Assembly (NCBI GenBank): GCA_903855995.1
Contig: CAIOAN010000008.1
Coordinates: 1-64,000, forward strand
Source: an uncultured Opitutia bacterium
GTDB taxonomy: Bacteria; Verrucomicrobiota; Verrucomicrobiia; Opitutales; UBA953
DNA length: 64,000 nucleotides
Direction of reading: 5' to 3'
Both the position numbers and the translations under genes were made by a program. This document shows, in pieces, positions 34,572 through 43,023 of this stretch (position 1 is the first letter of the stretch; the number at the start of each line of letters is the position of its first letter). The notes beneath the pieces were generated by a model. That model saw only the letters and a list, made by a program, of their open reading frames with translations, was not told the origin of the DNA and did no database searches.

Positions 34572-35333
34572 TCAGTCGAAACGAGCTTGGGTGAAGAAGG
34601 CGTGGGCTTTGACGTGTTGACCAGCCTGAAGTAATGTCTTCGGGGGCGCGTAGGCCCCCATGGTGCCAGTATCTGGGTCCAAATACACGCAATAGTCAGC
34701 CGTCCGCAGGATACTAGGGACCTCATGGCTGACGAGGATGACCGTGGTGCCATAGGCCTCACGAATCCGCAGAATCAGCTCATCGAGGCGACCCGAGCTG
34801 ACGGGGTCGAGGCCGGCGCTGGGTTCATCGAGAAAAATCACCGAAGGGTCGAGCGCCATGGCCCGGGCGATACCGGCTCGCTTCGCCATGCCGCCGCTGA
34901 TCTCTGAGGGCAGCTTATCCATGGCGTCAGCCAGACCGACGAGGGCGAGTTTATATTCCGCCAGCTGATGAATCTCACGTCGAGGCGCCTTCAGGAACTC
35001 CCGCATCGGCATTTCGATATTCTCGCGCAGGGTGAGTGAAGAGAACAAGGCTGAGCCTTGAAAAAGAAAACCCGTGCGGCGGAGAATGGACTCCCGCTCT
35101 TTTGTGTCGGCGGTGGCGAGGTCGACCCCCATCAGCGTGGTTTTGCCTCCCAGCGGTTCATCGAGACCGCCCAGGACGCGCATTAGCGTGCTTTTGCCGC
35201 AACCGCTCGGTCCAACGATAGCGAGGATTTTGCCCGGGGCTAGGCGGAACGAGAGTCGATCCATAATGACGCGTTCACCGTGTCCGACAGACAGGTTATC
35301 ACAGGTAAGAATATCGGCGACGATTTCGCTCAC
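34572..35333 (-). CDS. mlaF: MlaF-like ABC transporter ATPase
   Basis: This 253-residue ATPase powers phospholipid transport by the MlaE permease. It has Walker A GPSGCGKST (residues 41-49), the MlaF-type signature SEISGGMAKR, Walker B with FLDEPSAGLDP, and the H-loop His in LVSHEVP. Its start overlaps the mlaE stop by 4 bases and mlaD follows after 3 bases, which fixes the unit as mlaEFD-pqiC. Confidence 0.93.
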   Translation of the reverse strand: MSEIVADILTCDNLSVGHGERVIMDRLSFRLAPGKILAIVGPSGCGKSTLMRVLGGLDEPLGGKTTLMGVDLATADTKERESILRRTGFLFQGSALFSSLTLRENIEMPMREFLKAPRREIHQLAEYKLALVGLADAMDKLPSEISGGMAKRAGIARAMALDPSVIFLDEPSAGLDPVSSGRLDELILRIREAYGTTVILVSHEVPSILRTADYCVYLDPDTGTMGAYAPPKTLLQAGQHVKAHAFFTQARFD

Positions 35334-36460
35334 AGATCAAACAGATTGAAGATCACCGCGAACAAGGCGTCGGAGATCACAATGAAAGTTATGCCCAGGA
35401 CGGCGGCGGAGGTGGCAGCCTCGCCCACCCCCAGCGCCGAACGTTTTGCCACGGAGCCACGGTAGCATCCCGCCCAGGCGGCGATGAAGCCGAAGGCGAT
35501 GGACTTGATAAAGCCAACCAGGAAACTCTTGAAGGCAATGGCCTTGATAGCCTGGGTCAGGTATTGCTCAACCGAGAGATCGCCGGCGCAGGCGACGATC
35601 ATGCCGCCGAAGATACCGATGAACGTCGCGAAAATCGCCAACAGCGGAACCATCAGGGTGACCGCAAGGATGCGGGGCACGGCCAGATATTCGATGGGAT
35701 TGATGCCCAGCGCCCGAAGCGCGTCCGTCTCCTGGCTGACATTCATGCTGCCGAGTTGTGAGGCGAAGGCTGTCGCGGTGCGACCGCAGGCAATCACCCC
35801 GGTCATCAGGGCGCCCATCTCGCGGGTCATGGCCAGGGAGACAAGATTGGCGACATAGACCGTCGCGCCGACCTGGCGAAGTTGAATCAAGCCGACATAA
35901 GCCATGATCAGACCGGTCAGGAAGCCGAGCAGGGCGACAATCGGGAGCGCATCCACGCCTGCGGTCTGCAACTGAAGCATGAAGTCCGACCAGTTAACCT
36001 TCGAGCGGCCGACCAACGTGCGCATGAAGCCGAGAAAGGTATTCCCAATATGATCAAAGGCCCGGGCCCATGAAGATGAACTCTCGACGCCCCAGGTGCC
36101 GAACTTTACAAGAAACCCCGGAGGGACGGTGGGGCCATCATGAATGGCGGCTTTCTCCGCCATCTGCACCAACGACTGAAGCCGCTGAGGTAATCCCGAG
36201 AGGTCCAACTGTCGCACATTGCGGAAATTGGCATGGAGCCAGGCGGGCAGGGAGGAGTCGAATTCACCTAGGTGCTCGACGACAACCATCACTCGATCAC
36301 CTTTGACCACGATGACCGGAAGGGGGTCATCAAGCCTCCAGACACCGCCGATTACCACGCGTGCCGCACCGTCGGACTGGACTTCCGTCCGGGCGATTGG
36401 CGAACTGGCGGAGCTTTGCGACATCCTGACAGTCAAATACTTCGGCAGCGGGTTATTCAC
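35330..36460 (-). CDS. mlaE: MlaE-like permease with N-terminal STAS-like domain
   Basis: This 376-residue inner-membrane permease has a soluble N-terminal domain of about 120 residues that looks STAS-like (GGVWRLDDPLP and LDLSGLPQRLQSL). The five- to six-helix MlaE core follows, with GLIMAYVGLIQLRQVGA and REMGALMTGVIACGRTA. It forms the membrane channel of the lipid transporter. In E. coli the STAS part is the separate MlaB; here it is fused. Met13 (36424) is a plausible alternative start. It heads the eight-gene run and diverges from the lpxR-like gene. Confidence 0.9.
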   Translation of the reverse strand: MNNPLPKYLTVRMSQSSASSPIARTEVQSDGAARVVIGGVWRLDDPLPVIVVKGDRVMVVVEHLGEFDSSLPAWLHANFRNVRQLDLSGLPQRLQSLVQMAEKAAIHDGPTVPPGFLVKFGTWGVESSSSWARAFDHIGNTFLGFMRTLVGRSKVNWSDFMLQLQTAGVDALPIVALLGFLTGLIMAYVGLIQLRQVGATVYVANLVSLAMTREMGALMTGVIACGRTATAFASQLGSMNVSQETDALRALGINPIEYLAVPRILAVTLMVPLLAIFATFIGIFGGMIVACAGDLSVEQYLTQAIKAIAFKSFLVGFIKSIAFGFIAAWAGCYRGSVAKRSALGVGEAATSAAVLGITFIVISDALFAVIFNLFDL

Positions 36461-36515
36461 AAGTCAGAAAGGCGTTGTCCCTCTCGTCGAAGCGGGCTTT
36501 GCTGACCCTCCGTAG

Positions 36516-37475
36516 ATGCTCTCGTTGCGCCTTATTGCTCTCCTTTTCCTAACCGCCGCCGCCCGTGCTGGTGACACCTCTCCGTCGCCATCTGCTTCAC
36601 ATCCTTGGGTCATCGACCTGACCGAAGAAAACGACAAGTTCGGCCCGAAGAACCGAGACCGTTATTACACGCAGGGGCTGAAGCTCGCCATCAACACCGA
36701 CGAACACACGTTCTTCTCCCTGACACAGGAAATTAACACGCCTTCAGACACGACTTCGCCTGATCCGCCCAAGACCGACCTGCCATATTCCGGCGCTTTA
36801 TATCTGGGCTGGGGTTACGGCAGGGTTTTTGACCGCGGAGGAAAGAAGGACTGTATGTTTTCCGTCGAATTCAAATTAGGGGTCATCGGACCTTCATCCG
36901 GCGCGGAAACCATTCAGAACAAATTCCACTCGTTGATCGGCCAGCCGCAGACGGCTGGTTGGGGCACACAGGTGCCTGACGAGCCTATCTTCAACATCGA
37001 CACAGAATTCAGACGCCGCTTCGACCTCGATTCGACCGGCCGTGGCTATCGCGACCTGATCGCACGCATGGCCATGGAGCTCGGCACCATGCGCACCGAA
37101 GCGCTGATTGGCGCGCAGCTCCGCTGGGGTCTTAATCTGGATAAATCCTGGGGCCATTCATACATCCGCCACTCCAACGGGTATGACCCTGTCTCTGCGC
37201 TCAGCCCGCAGGAGAATCGTGCGAACTTCGCCTACTGGGCATTCGTCGACTCTCAACTTGAAGTCGTCGCACATAACTACGCCACCGACGGCGCGAATTT
37301 CCGCGAGTCACCATCTGTCGCCCGCCGTGCAATCGTCATGCAGCTTGCCCTCGGCACTACTTTCCAAATTCACCAATGGTCCACCACTTACTTCATCGCC
37401 ATGCGCACCAAAGAGTTTGAGACGCAGGATGGCATGCACTTCTTCGGCGGCGTCAAAGGGGCCCTCCTATTCTGA
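36516..37475 (+). CDS. lpxR: LpxR-family outer-membrane lipid A 3'-O-deacylase
   Basis: This 319-residue exported beta-barrel protein has a signal peptide (about 1-18) and the LpxR (DUF2219) hallmarks: EENDKFG with Asn39-Asp40, RYYTQGLK with Thr52, and FHSLIGQP with His138 followed by GWGTQ and EP. These correspond to active-site positions in Salmonella LpxR, which removes the 3'-acyloxyacyl group of lipid A. It ends in aromatic Phe, as barrels do. It diverges from mlaE by 55 bases and is followed 2 bases later by the Ppx-like gene. Confidence 0.8.
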   Translation: MLSLRLIALLFLTAAARAGDTSPSPSASHPWVIDLTEENDKFGPKNRDRYYTQGLKLAINTDEHTFFSLTQEINTPSDTTSPDPPKTDLPYSGALYLGWGYGRVFDRGGKKDCMFSVEFKLGVIGPSSGAETIQNKFHSLIGQPQTAGWGTQVPDEPIFNIDTEFRRRFDLDSTGRGYRDLIARMAMELGTMRTEALIGAQLRWGLNLDKSWGHSYIRHSNGYDPVSALSPQENRANFAYWAFVDSQLEVVAHNYATDGANFRESPSVARRAIVMQLALGTTFQIHQWSTTYFIAMRTKEFETQDGMHFFGGVKGALLF

Positions 37476-37477
37476 GT

Positions 37478-38401
37478 ATGTCCGCCGTTGCCGTTATTGA
37501 TGTTGGTTCCAACTCCATCAAGGTCGCGGTGGTGGATGCGACCACGAAAGCGGAGCTCGCTCGCAGCAGCGAACCCGTGCGCCTGCAGCCGGTCGATCAG
37601 GACAGCACCTTAATTCCCTCGGAGATTCAAGAAGAAGCAGTCCAGGCCATCTCCCGGCTGGTTTCGTTTGCCCGCTCAAAAGGGGCAGACCGAATCGTCA
37701 TTCTCGCCACGAGCGCCATCCGTGAATCAGACAGTCGCCTAATCTTCGCGGAGCGAGTCAAGTCAATCACGGGCATCCCGCTGACCGTCGTGTCGGGCGA
37801 GGTCGAAGCCCGCTTGGCCGCGTCGGCGGTGCGCTCAGACCCCAATTACAAGGCATATAGCAACATCCTGGCGTTCGACCTTGGCGGCGGCAGCCTCGAG
37901 GTGATGGCCCTTCGCCATCACCACTGTGTCTTGGCCCGCAGTTTTCGCCTGGGCTCTGTGCGTCTTACCCATGGCTATCTCCGCGGGGGGCTCGGCCTTG
38001 TGGACGAACTGGATCAAGGGTCAATTCGCACACACCTGCTCGGCGTGCTGACGCCCATCATCCCTGCCAAGGCCGCCGAAGACTTTCTTATCGTAGGGGC
38101 AGGGGGCGCCTTCGCCGTCGTTGCTTTGCACCTTGAGGCCATCGGCGAACCTCCGGTCGGAGGTCGCCTGCCGGTCCTCCGCATCCGTGAACTTAAAGAT
38201 CGCGCCTGTGCTGCATCGCTCGAGGAGCGAAAAAAGATTCCGGGGATTCCGACTGACCGTGCGGACATCATGCCCGCCGCCCTCATCACGTTATGCGCGC
38301 TCGCCGACCTCACGGGCGCGGAAGCGTTTCATCTTACACATCGCGGTGTTCGTCACGGCATGATCGAGCTGATGTTGAGCCAATCGGGAGAAACCCTTTA
38401 A
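37478..38401 (+). CDS. Ppx/GppA-family phosphatase
   Basis: This 307-residue ASKHA-fold enzyme acts on polyphosphate or pppGpp. It has the opening IDVGSNSIKVAV, the DLGGGSLEVM phosphate-binding loop near residue 130, and the GAGGAF segment near 207. At about 300 residues it is the short form without the HD-like C-terminal domain. It lies 2 bases after the lpxR-like stop and 3 bases before the SCO-like gene, forming a four-gene plus-strand unit. Confidence 0.87.
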   Translation: MSAVAVIDVGSNSIKVAVVDATTKAELARSSEPVRLQPVDQDSTLIPSEIQEEAVQAISRLVSFARSKGADRIVILATSAIRESDSRLIFAERVKSITGIPLTVVSGEVEARLAASAVRSDPNYKAYSNILAFDLGGGSLEVMALRHHHCVLARSFRLGSVRLTHGYLRGGLGLVDELDQGSIRTHLLGVLTPIIPAKAAEDFLIVGAGGAFAVVALHLEAIGEPPVGGRLPVLRIRELKDRACAASLEERKKIPGIPTDRADIMPAALITLCALADLTGAEAFHLTHRGVRHGMIELMLSQSGETL

Positions 38402-38404
38402 AAC

Positions 38405-39229
38405 ATGCGTACACTATATTGGGCGTGTCTGTGGTCTTTGTCCGCCTATGGCATGACCACGGAAGGGTTGGTGATATCTCGGAATGTTTCGGACAAGTCC
38501 GCCGTGCTCCGCACCAAGGACGACCAGAATCTCACCGTCTCGCTGGGCAGCGGTGATGTCCAGATTGCCTGGGAAGGGCGGCCTATTCGTGGAATCTTGG
38601 CTTCGGGTAATGTCCGCCCGGCGCTTCGTTCAATATTCCCGAACGACAGCGAAGAATTGCGACGCGTGGCGGAAGTATCCGAAGCCCTCCATCGTGAAAC
38701 TTTAGATAAGGGGCGCTTGGTCATGCGTATGCCTAACGACCTCATGCCGAATATGGCGCTCTGGGATCAGTCGGCTCGCCTCGTGATGAAGAAAGATTTT
38801 CTGGGTTCGCCGCTGGCCTTGAATTTCATTTTCACGAGCTGTCGTTCCGCCCGCATGTGCCCGGCCTCCACCGCCTGCATGAAGCAACTCGGCGATCTTC
38901 TGGCTAAGCAGCCATCGGCTTCCAAGGTGAGACTAATCACCATTACGTTTGATCCAGAGACAGATTCCCCAGGGGTGCTCCGCGCCTACGCTGAAGGCTA
39001 TGGTATCGATTTTGCGCGCCATAGCCTGTTGACGGGCGACCCTGCGCAGATCAAGGATTTGATGCGCCATTATGGCATCCAAACCCTGCGTGACGACGGG
39101 ACCATCGTCCATAACGCCGCCCTCATTCTGATCAGCGCCGAAGGACGGCTCATCCAGCGGCGCGAAGGCGCCTCCTTCGATGCCGAAGACGTCGCCCAGG
39201 TGCTGGCCCGTGAAGCCGCCGGCAAATGA
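38405..39229 (+). CDS. SCO1/SenC-like copper/thioredoxin protein with CX5C site
   Basis: This 274-residue protein has a short hydrophobic start, an N-terminal copper-chaperone-accessory beta domain (about 20-80) and a SCO-type thioredoxin fold. The Cys pair is Cys146 and Cys152 (TSCRSARMC), with five residues between instead of the usual three. A late His236 in VHNAALILI completes the copper-ligand set of SCO proteins, which insert copper into cytochrome oxidase CuA. It overlaps the next gene by 4 bases. No oxidase subunit is in the window. Confidence 0.78.
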   Translation: MRTLYWACLWSLSAYGMTTEGLVISRNVSDKSAVLRTKDDQNLTVSLGSGDVQIAWEGRPIRGILASGNVRPALRSIFPNDSEELRRVAEVSEALHRETLDKGRLVMRMPNDLMPNMALWDQSARLVMKKDFLGSPLALNFIFTSCRSARMCPASTACMKQLGDLLAKQPSASKVRLITITFDPETDSPGVLRAYAEGYGIDFARHSLLTGDPAQIKDLMRHYGIQTLRDDGTIVHNAALILISAEGRLIQRREGASFDAEDVAQVLAREAAGK

Positions 39230-40089
39230 GTTTCCCCAAGCAGGCTTGGATCATCACGGCCATCGCGCTGGGGGCTTACTTTATGCTGCGCTCCCTGCCG
39301 GACACCCAGTGCGCGTTTCTTCATGCCGACCATCAACCCGTCGTCGTGGACGGCCTGGAATTCTGTGGTGTCAATGAAGAGGCTAATTTCTATTCTCCGA
39401 AAGAACTCCGGTTCCCGGTGACCCTTAAGATCAAGCGAATCGGCGAAGGTTCGGCTGCGGAACTTCTCTTGATCAAAGAGGAGGGCCTGCCTTTTTATGG
39501 TCATGAAGTCGGGGTGTCGCACACCAAACAAGTGCACCTTCATTTGCTCCAGGCAGGAGGAGAACGCAGGTATGCGCACTTGCACCCCATGCCCAGCGAA
39601 GACGGCACCTGGCATTTTGACTTCCCGGCCCAACTTTACGGCGACACCCCGGTCCGAGCCTATGTCGACTTCGCCGACGCCCGCACGGGAAGAGTCATGC
39701 TCGCCGAGACAATCGTAGAGAATGTTCCTCCGATCCGCCATCCACAGTCCCCCACCTCACCACGGAATCAAATCGTGAGTACGATTGCTAGTTCGACCCG
39801 CGCGGGCACGTCAGCCCAACTGCGCCTCCTGCTCGCTGGCCCTGGGGGAGCTGCCCTGAAATTAAAACCTGTTATGGGTTCGTTGGGGCATGCCGTGATC
39901 TTTTCCACTGAAGCCGGTCGTACCGGGTATGCGCATATGCATCCGACGCTCGAAGGAGGTGAGTATGCGGAAACCCCCACCCTTACTTTCCGACTACGCC
40001 TTCCCCCTGCTGGTCAATATGACCTTTGGCTCCATATTAATGACGGGCAGGAAGAACTCCTGCGGACCACCTTGGTTGTTACGCCGTAG
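39226..40089 (+). CDS. His-rich exported protein, possibly copper-related
   Basis: This 287-residue protein begins with a transmembrane or signal anchor (about 8-22). It then has two beta-sandwich-like halves, each containing a His cluster: VHLHLLQ with YAHLHPM near 107-125, and GHAVIFS with YAHMHPT near 223-245. Each is followed by the F-x-L-P-P-A-G-x-Y-x-L-W pattern of FixH/YtkA-like domains. The family is not one I can name firmly. Translational coupling (4-base overlap) to the SCO-like gene suggests a copper or oxidase-assembly role. Its stop overlaps the convergent epimerase gene by 11 bases. Confidence 0.6.
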   Translation: MSFPKQAWIITAIALGAYFMLRSLPDTQCAFLHADHQPVVVDGLEFCGVNEEANFYSPKELRFPVTLKIKRIGEGSAAELLLIKEEGLPFYGHEVGVSHTKQVHLHLLQAGGERRYAHLHPMPSEDGTWHFDFPAQLYGDTPVRAYVDFADARTGRVMLAETIVENVPPIRHPQSPTSPRNQIVSTIASSTRAGTSAQLRLLLAGPGGAALKLKPVMGSLGHAVIFSTEAGRTGYAHMHPTLEGGEYAETPTLTFRLRLPPAGQYDLWLHINDGQEELLRTTLVVTP

Positions 40090-41005
40090 GGCGTCGATAG
40101 CCTGCGATGGTAGCCGCAAGGCCGCTTGATACGCTAAAATTGGGGACCCATCCCGCTGTCATAAGACGATTGGCTGAGGCGACAGAATGCTTCACGTCGC
40201 CGGCCCTACCTGGAAGAAACTCAAGGGACGAACGAGAATGGGTGAGGCGGATAATCTCTTCGGCGAGGGCCCGGATCGACAAAGATTGGCCGTAGCCGAC
40301 ATTAAAGGTACCGTGCATGTCGGGATGACCGGCTGCATAGATTAGGGCTCCCACGACATCCTTCACGAAGATGAAATCGCGCGTCTGCTCTCCGTCGCCA
40401 TGGATACTAATCGTCTGATGGTTCAGAGCCCGATCAAGGAAAGTGGGGACGGCGGCGGCGTAGGCCGAACGAGGGTCCTGACGCGGGCCGAAGACATTGA
40501 AAAACCTGAGGCTGGCTGTGCTTAGATGCTGGTTGATTCGAAACGATTCCAGCAATTGCTCACCAGCGAGCTTGGTGAAAGCGTAGGGAGATTTCGGCTC
40601 GGGCGTCATCGATTCGAGCTTAGGTACGATCGGGTTATCACCGTAAATAGCAGCCGAAGAAGCCAGGAGAGCACGCTGGGCGCCGGCATGTACGGCTGCT
40701 TCAAGCACCCGACGAGTTCCTTCAATATTCAAACGCGCACACTCGTCGGGCATTTGCACGGATTCCGGGACGGAGATCATCGCCGCCAGGTGAAAGACGT
40801 GCGTCACGCCCTTCATGGCGTCGGCCAAGCAGGTCGCATCAAGAATCGACCCTTCCACAATCCGGCAGTCGAGCCCCTGGAGATTAGCACGGTAACCGCT
40901 CCGGAAATCATCCAGCACCACGACTTCTGCCTTGGTCTGGTAATGTTCGACAATGTGGGAGCCAATGAAGCCGGCTCCGCCCGTTACGAGCACGCGTGGG
41001 GTCAT
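40079..41005 (-). CDS. NAD-dependent sugar-nucleotide epimerase (GalE/WbpP-like)
   Basis: This 308-residue short-chain dehydrogenase-type epimerase has the NAD motif TGGAGFIGSH (about residues 8-17), Ser-Ser-Ala-Ala-Ile-Tyr at the catalytic Ser, YAFTK with the catalytic Tyr and Lys, and RFFNVFGPRQDP. The small-residue pattern is compatible with UDP-GlcNAc/GalNAc 4-epimerases, but specificity is inferred. The start at 41005 forms an ATGA overlap with the NahK-like gene stop; the longer frame to 41020 is less likely. It is the last gene of the amino-sugar run. Confidence 0.85.
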   Translation of the reverse strand: MTPRVLVTGGAGFIGSHIVEHYQTKAEVVVLDDFRSGYRANLQGLDCRIVEGSILDATCLADAMKGVTHVFHLAAMISVPESVQMPDECARLNIEGTRRVLEAAVHAGAQRALLASSAAIYGDNPIVPKLESMTPEPKSPYAFTKLAGEQLLESFRINQHLSTASLRFFNVFGPRQDPRSAYAAAVPTFLDRALNHQTISIHGDGEQTRDFIFVKDVVGALIYAAGHPDMHGTFNVGYGQSLSIRALAEEIIRLTHSRSSLEFLPGRAGDVKHSVASANRLMTAGWVPNFSVSSGLAATIAGYRRPTA

Positions 41006-42111
41006 TGTTGGTCGACGCACTCCTGCATGCGGATCATCTGTTGTTCGATCGAGGCGACCAACTTGAACTGCGTCCGCAAGCGGTCGAGATTGTGGGCGGG
41101 ACGCTTGATCTTAAAATAAACATCGCCTTCCAGCCAATCGGTCAAGAAGCGCAGTCCGATTTCAAATGTGATAAGCTTACCGGCAAAAGGGAGGAGGGAC
41201 TTCTCTCGCTTGGTCAGGAAGCCGCCGGCCGTGCTCAAGTAACCACGGACGAGCGCCTCGAACATCGGGAGCTGCAGGTGGACGCGCGACAGATCCGTCT
41301 CATCTTCTGCCACCGGGGAGGTCGAAGTACGCACAAGGTCTCCGAAATCATACAGAACCGAACCGGGCATGACCGTGTCGAGGTCGATGACGCACAGTCC
41401 TTCCTGCGTTATATTATCGAGCAACACGTTATTGAGCTTCGTGTCATTATGCGTGACGCGTTCCGGCAGTTCACCCGTGCGCAAGGCTTCGGCGACCAGA
41501 GTGACGTCGGCCTGGCGGGCCAAGGCGAAAGATATCTCAGTTTGCACCGACTGGGCCCGACCATGGGCATCCTTCGCCAGCGCCGCGAGAAACCGCGCAA
41601 AGCGACTCGGGGTGTTGTGAAAGTCAGGGATAGTTTCGTGGAGGCGCTCTCCGGGGAGGTCGGCCAGCAGCGATTGGAAAGCCCCAAAAGCTCGCGCAGC
41701 CTGGTAGGCTTGATCGGGTTCACGCACCACATCATGGCCGGTAGCGTTCTCGATGAAGTCGTAGCAGCGCCAGCGATTGCCAGCGGCATCCACGTGCCAA
41801 GACTTCCCCCTTGTGGTCGGGATGAGGCGTAGCGCGCGGCGATGAGCATCCGTCGCACCTGATGCTTCGAGCCGGCGACGAGTATGGGCACAGACTCGCT
41901 CCACGTTCTCCATGAGTTCGTCCGGACGCTTGAAGACGTTGTGGTTAATGCGTTGCAGGACGTAGCGCGTCTGACCCTGGGGAGAATCCATAACGACGGC
42001 ATAAGTGTCGTTAATATGCCCGCTGCCATACGGAGAGGCTGTCAGGAATGAGCCTGTCAGACGGAATTCCCGGGCAATGCCGGCCACGTCATATGAAACA
42101 GGCGTGGTCAT
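41002..42111 (-). CDS. NahK-like N-acetylhexosamine 1-kinase (APH family)
   Basis: This 369-residue aminoglycoside-phosphotransferase-fold kinase resembles bifidobacterial NahK, which makes GlcNAc-1-P and GalNAc-1-P. Matching parts are PYGSGHINDTY (glycine loop, about 28-38), YVLQRINHNVF, THNDTKLNNVLLD with catalytic Asp near residue 222, and VIDLDTVMPGS with the metal Asp. It lies 3 bases after the nucleotidyltransferase and overlaps the epimerase by 4 bases, so sugar-1-phosphate, sugar nucleotide and epimerised sugar nucleotide follow in order. Substrate is inferred from context and similarity. Confidence 0.78.
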   Translation of the reverse strand: MTTPVSYDVAGIAREFRLTGSFLTASPYGSGHINDTYAVVMDSPQGQTRYVLQRINHNVFKRPDELMENVERVCAHTRRRLEASGATDAHRRALRLIPTTRGKSWHVDAAGNRWRCYDFIENATGHDVVREPDQAYQAARAFGAFQSLLADLPGERLHETIPDFHNTPSRFARFLAALAKDAHGRAQSVQTEISFALARQADVTLVAEALRTGELPERVTHNDTKLNNVLLDNITQEGLCVIDLDTVMPGSVLYDFGDLVRTSTSPVAEDETDLSRVHLQLPMFEALVRGYLSTAGGFLTKREKSLLPFAGKLITFEIGLRFLTDWLEGDVYFKIKRPAHNLDRLRTQFKLVASIEQQMIRMQECVDQQ

Positions 42112-42114
42112 TAT

Positions 42115-43020
42115 TCAGGACCAGAGCGAGGGAGGGTAGTTTCCGGAGGCGACCTGCTTTTGGATGCTTTCCTGCACGATCGGCTTATCTTCCCGATAGG
42201 TCACGCCGAACCAGGTGGAGTTAGTACGGAGCACCTGGCACGTGGCGGTGCGGGCCTTGACCAGATTACCGACCGACATCGGAATGTAGGATTCGCTCTT
42301 CATTTCCCGCCCTTGAATAGACAAGAAAGCGCGAAAATCCGCATCTAGCTGGGGGAAGATCGCGGGAGTGAAGCCCCACATGTTCATCGAAACGGGTTCC
42401 TCTCCGGTCAGGGGAGTTACCGGTCCTTCGGTTGGACGATTTTCCGCACCGCTTGGTATGCGGGCAATCTTGGTGAGTTCCTGAATATCGGTAAGCCTCC
42501 CAGATGCGTCCGTCTGGCAAACACCCCGGGCCACCGTGCCATGTTCGGATAAAGTATTCTTTAGTGTAAACCCCACCATGGAGTAGGCCGTGGAGTCATT
42601 GCCAAGCGCCGCGAGATGACGGGCAAGCGAGGCGTAGGAGTCCTGGCCGTAAAAGTCGTCGGCATTAATCACGGCAAAAGGTGCGTTCACGACCTCACGG
42701 GCGCAGAGAATCGCATGGGTCGTCCCCCATGGCTTCTCGCGTCCGGCGGGCACCGAGAAACCCGAAGGAAGCTTATCAATGGTCTGAAATGCGAAGCCGA
42801 CTTCAATACGACCGGAGAATTTGGCGGCGATACGTTCGCGGAAATCTTTCTCGAAGTCAGGACGAATGATAAATACAACCCGATCAAAACCAGCGCGAAT
42901 GGCATCAAAAACCGAGTAGTCCAAGATGGTCTCGCCAGAAGGACCCATGGGGTCAATCTGCTTGAGGCCGCCATAGCGACTGCCCATGCCGGCAGCCAAG
43001 ACGAGAAGGGTAGGTTTCAT
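42115..43020 (-). CDS. Sugar-1-phosphate nucleotidyltransferase-like protein
   Basis: This 301-residue Rossmann-type nucleotidyltransferase opens with LAAGMGSRYGGLKQ (residues 8-21), a variant of the G-x-G-T-R-x-x-P-x-T NTP loop. It continues with an INADDFYG metal motif near 119 and a VSMNMWGF segment near 206. Such proteins couple NTP with a sugar-1-phosphate. In this operon the likely substrate is the product of the NahK-like kinase next door (3-base gap), giving UDP-HexNAc; the nucleotide used cannot be told from sequence. Confidence 0.78.
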   Translation of the reverse strand: MKPTLLVLAAGMGSRYGGLKQIDPMGPSGETILDYSVFDAIRAGFDRVVFIIRPDFEKDFRERIAAKFSGRIEVGFAFQTIDKLPSGFSVPAGREKPWGTTHAILCAREVVNAPFAVINADDFYGQDSYASLARHLAALGNDSTAYSMVGFTLKNTLSEHGTVARGVCQTDASGRLTDIQELTKIARIPSGAENRPTEGPVTPLTGEEPVSMNMWGFTPAIFPQLDADFRAFLSIQGREMKSESYIPMSVGNLVKARTATCQVLRTNSTWFGVTYREDKPIVQESIQKQVASGNYPPSLWS

Positions 43021-43023
43021 GAA

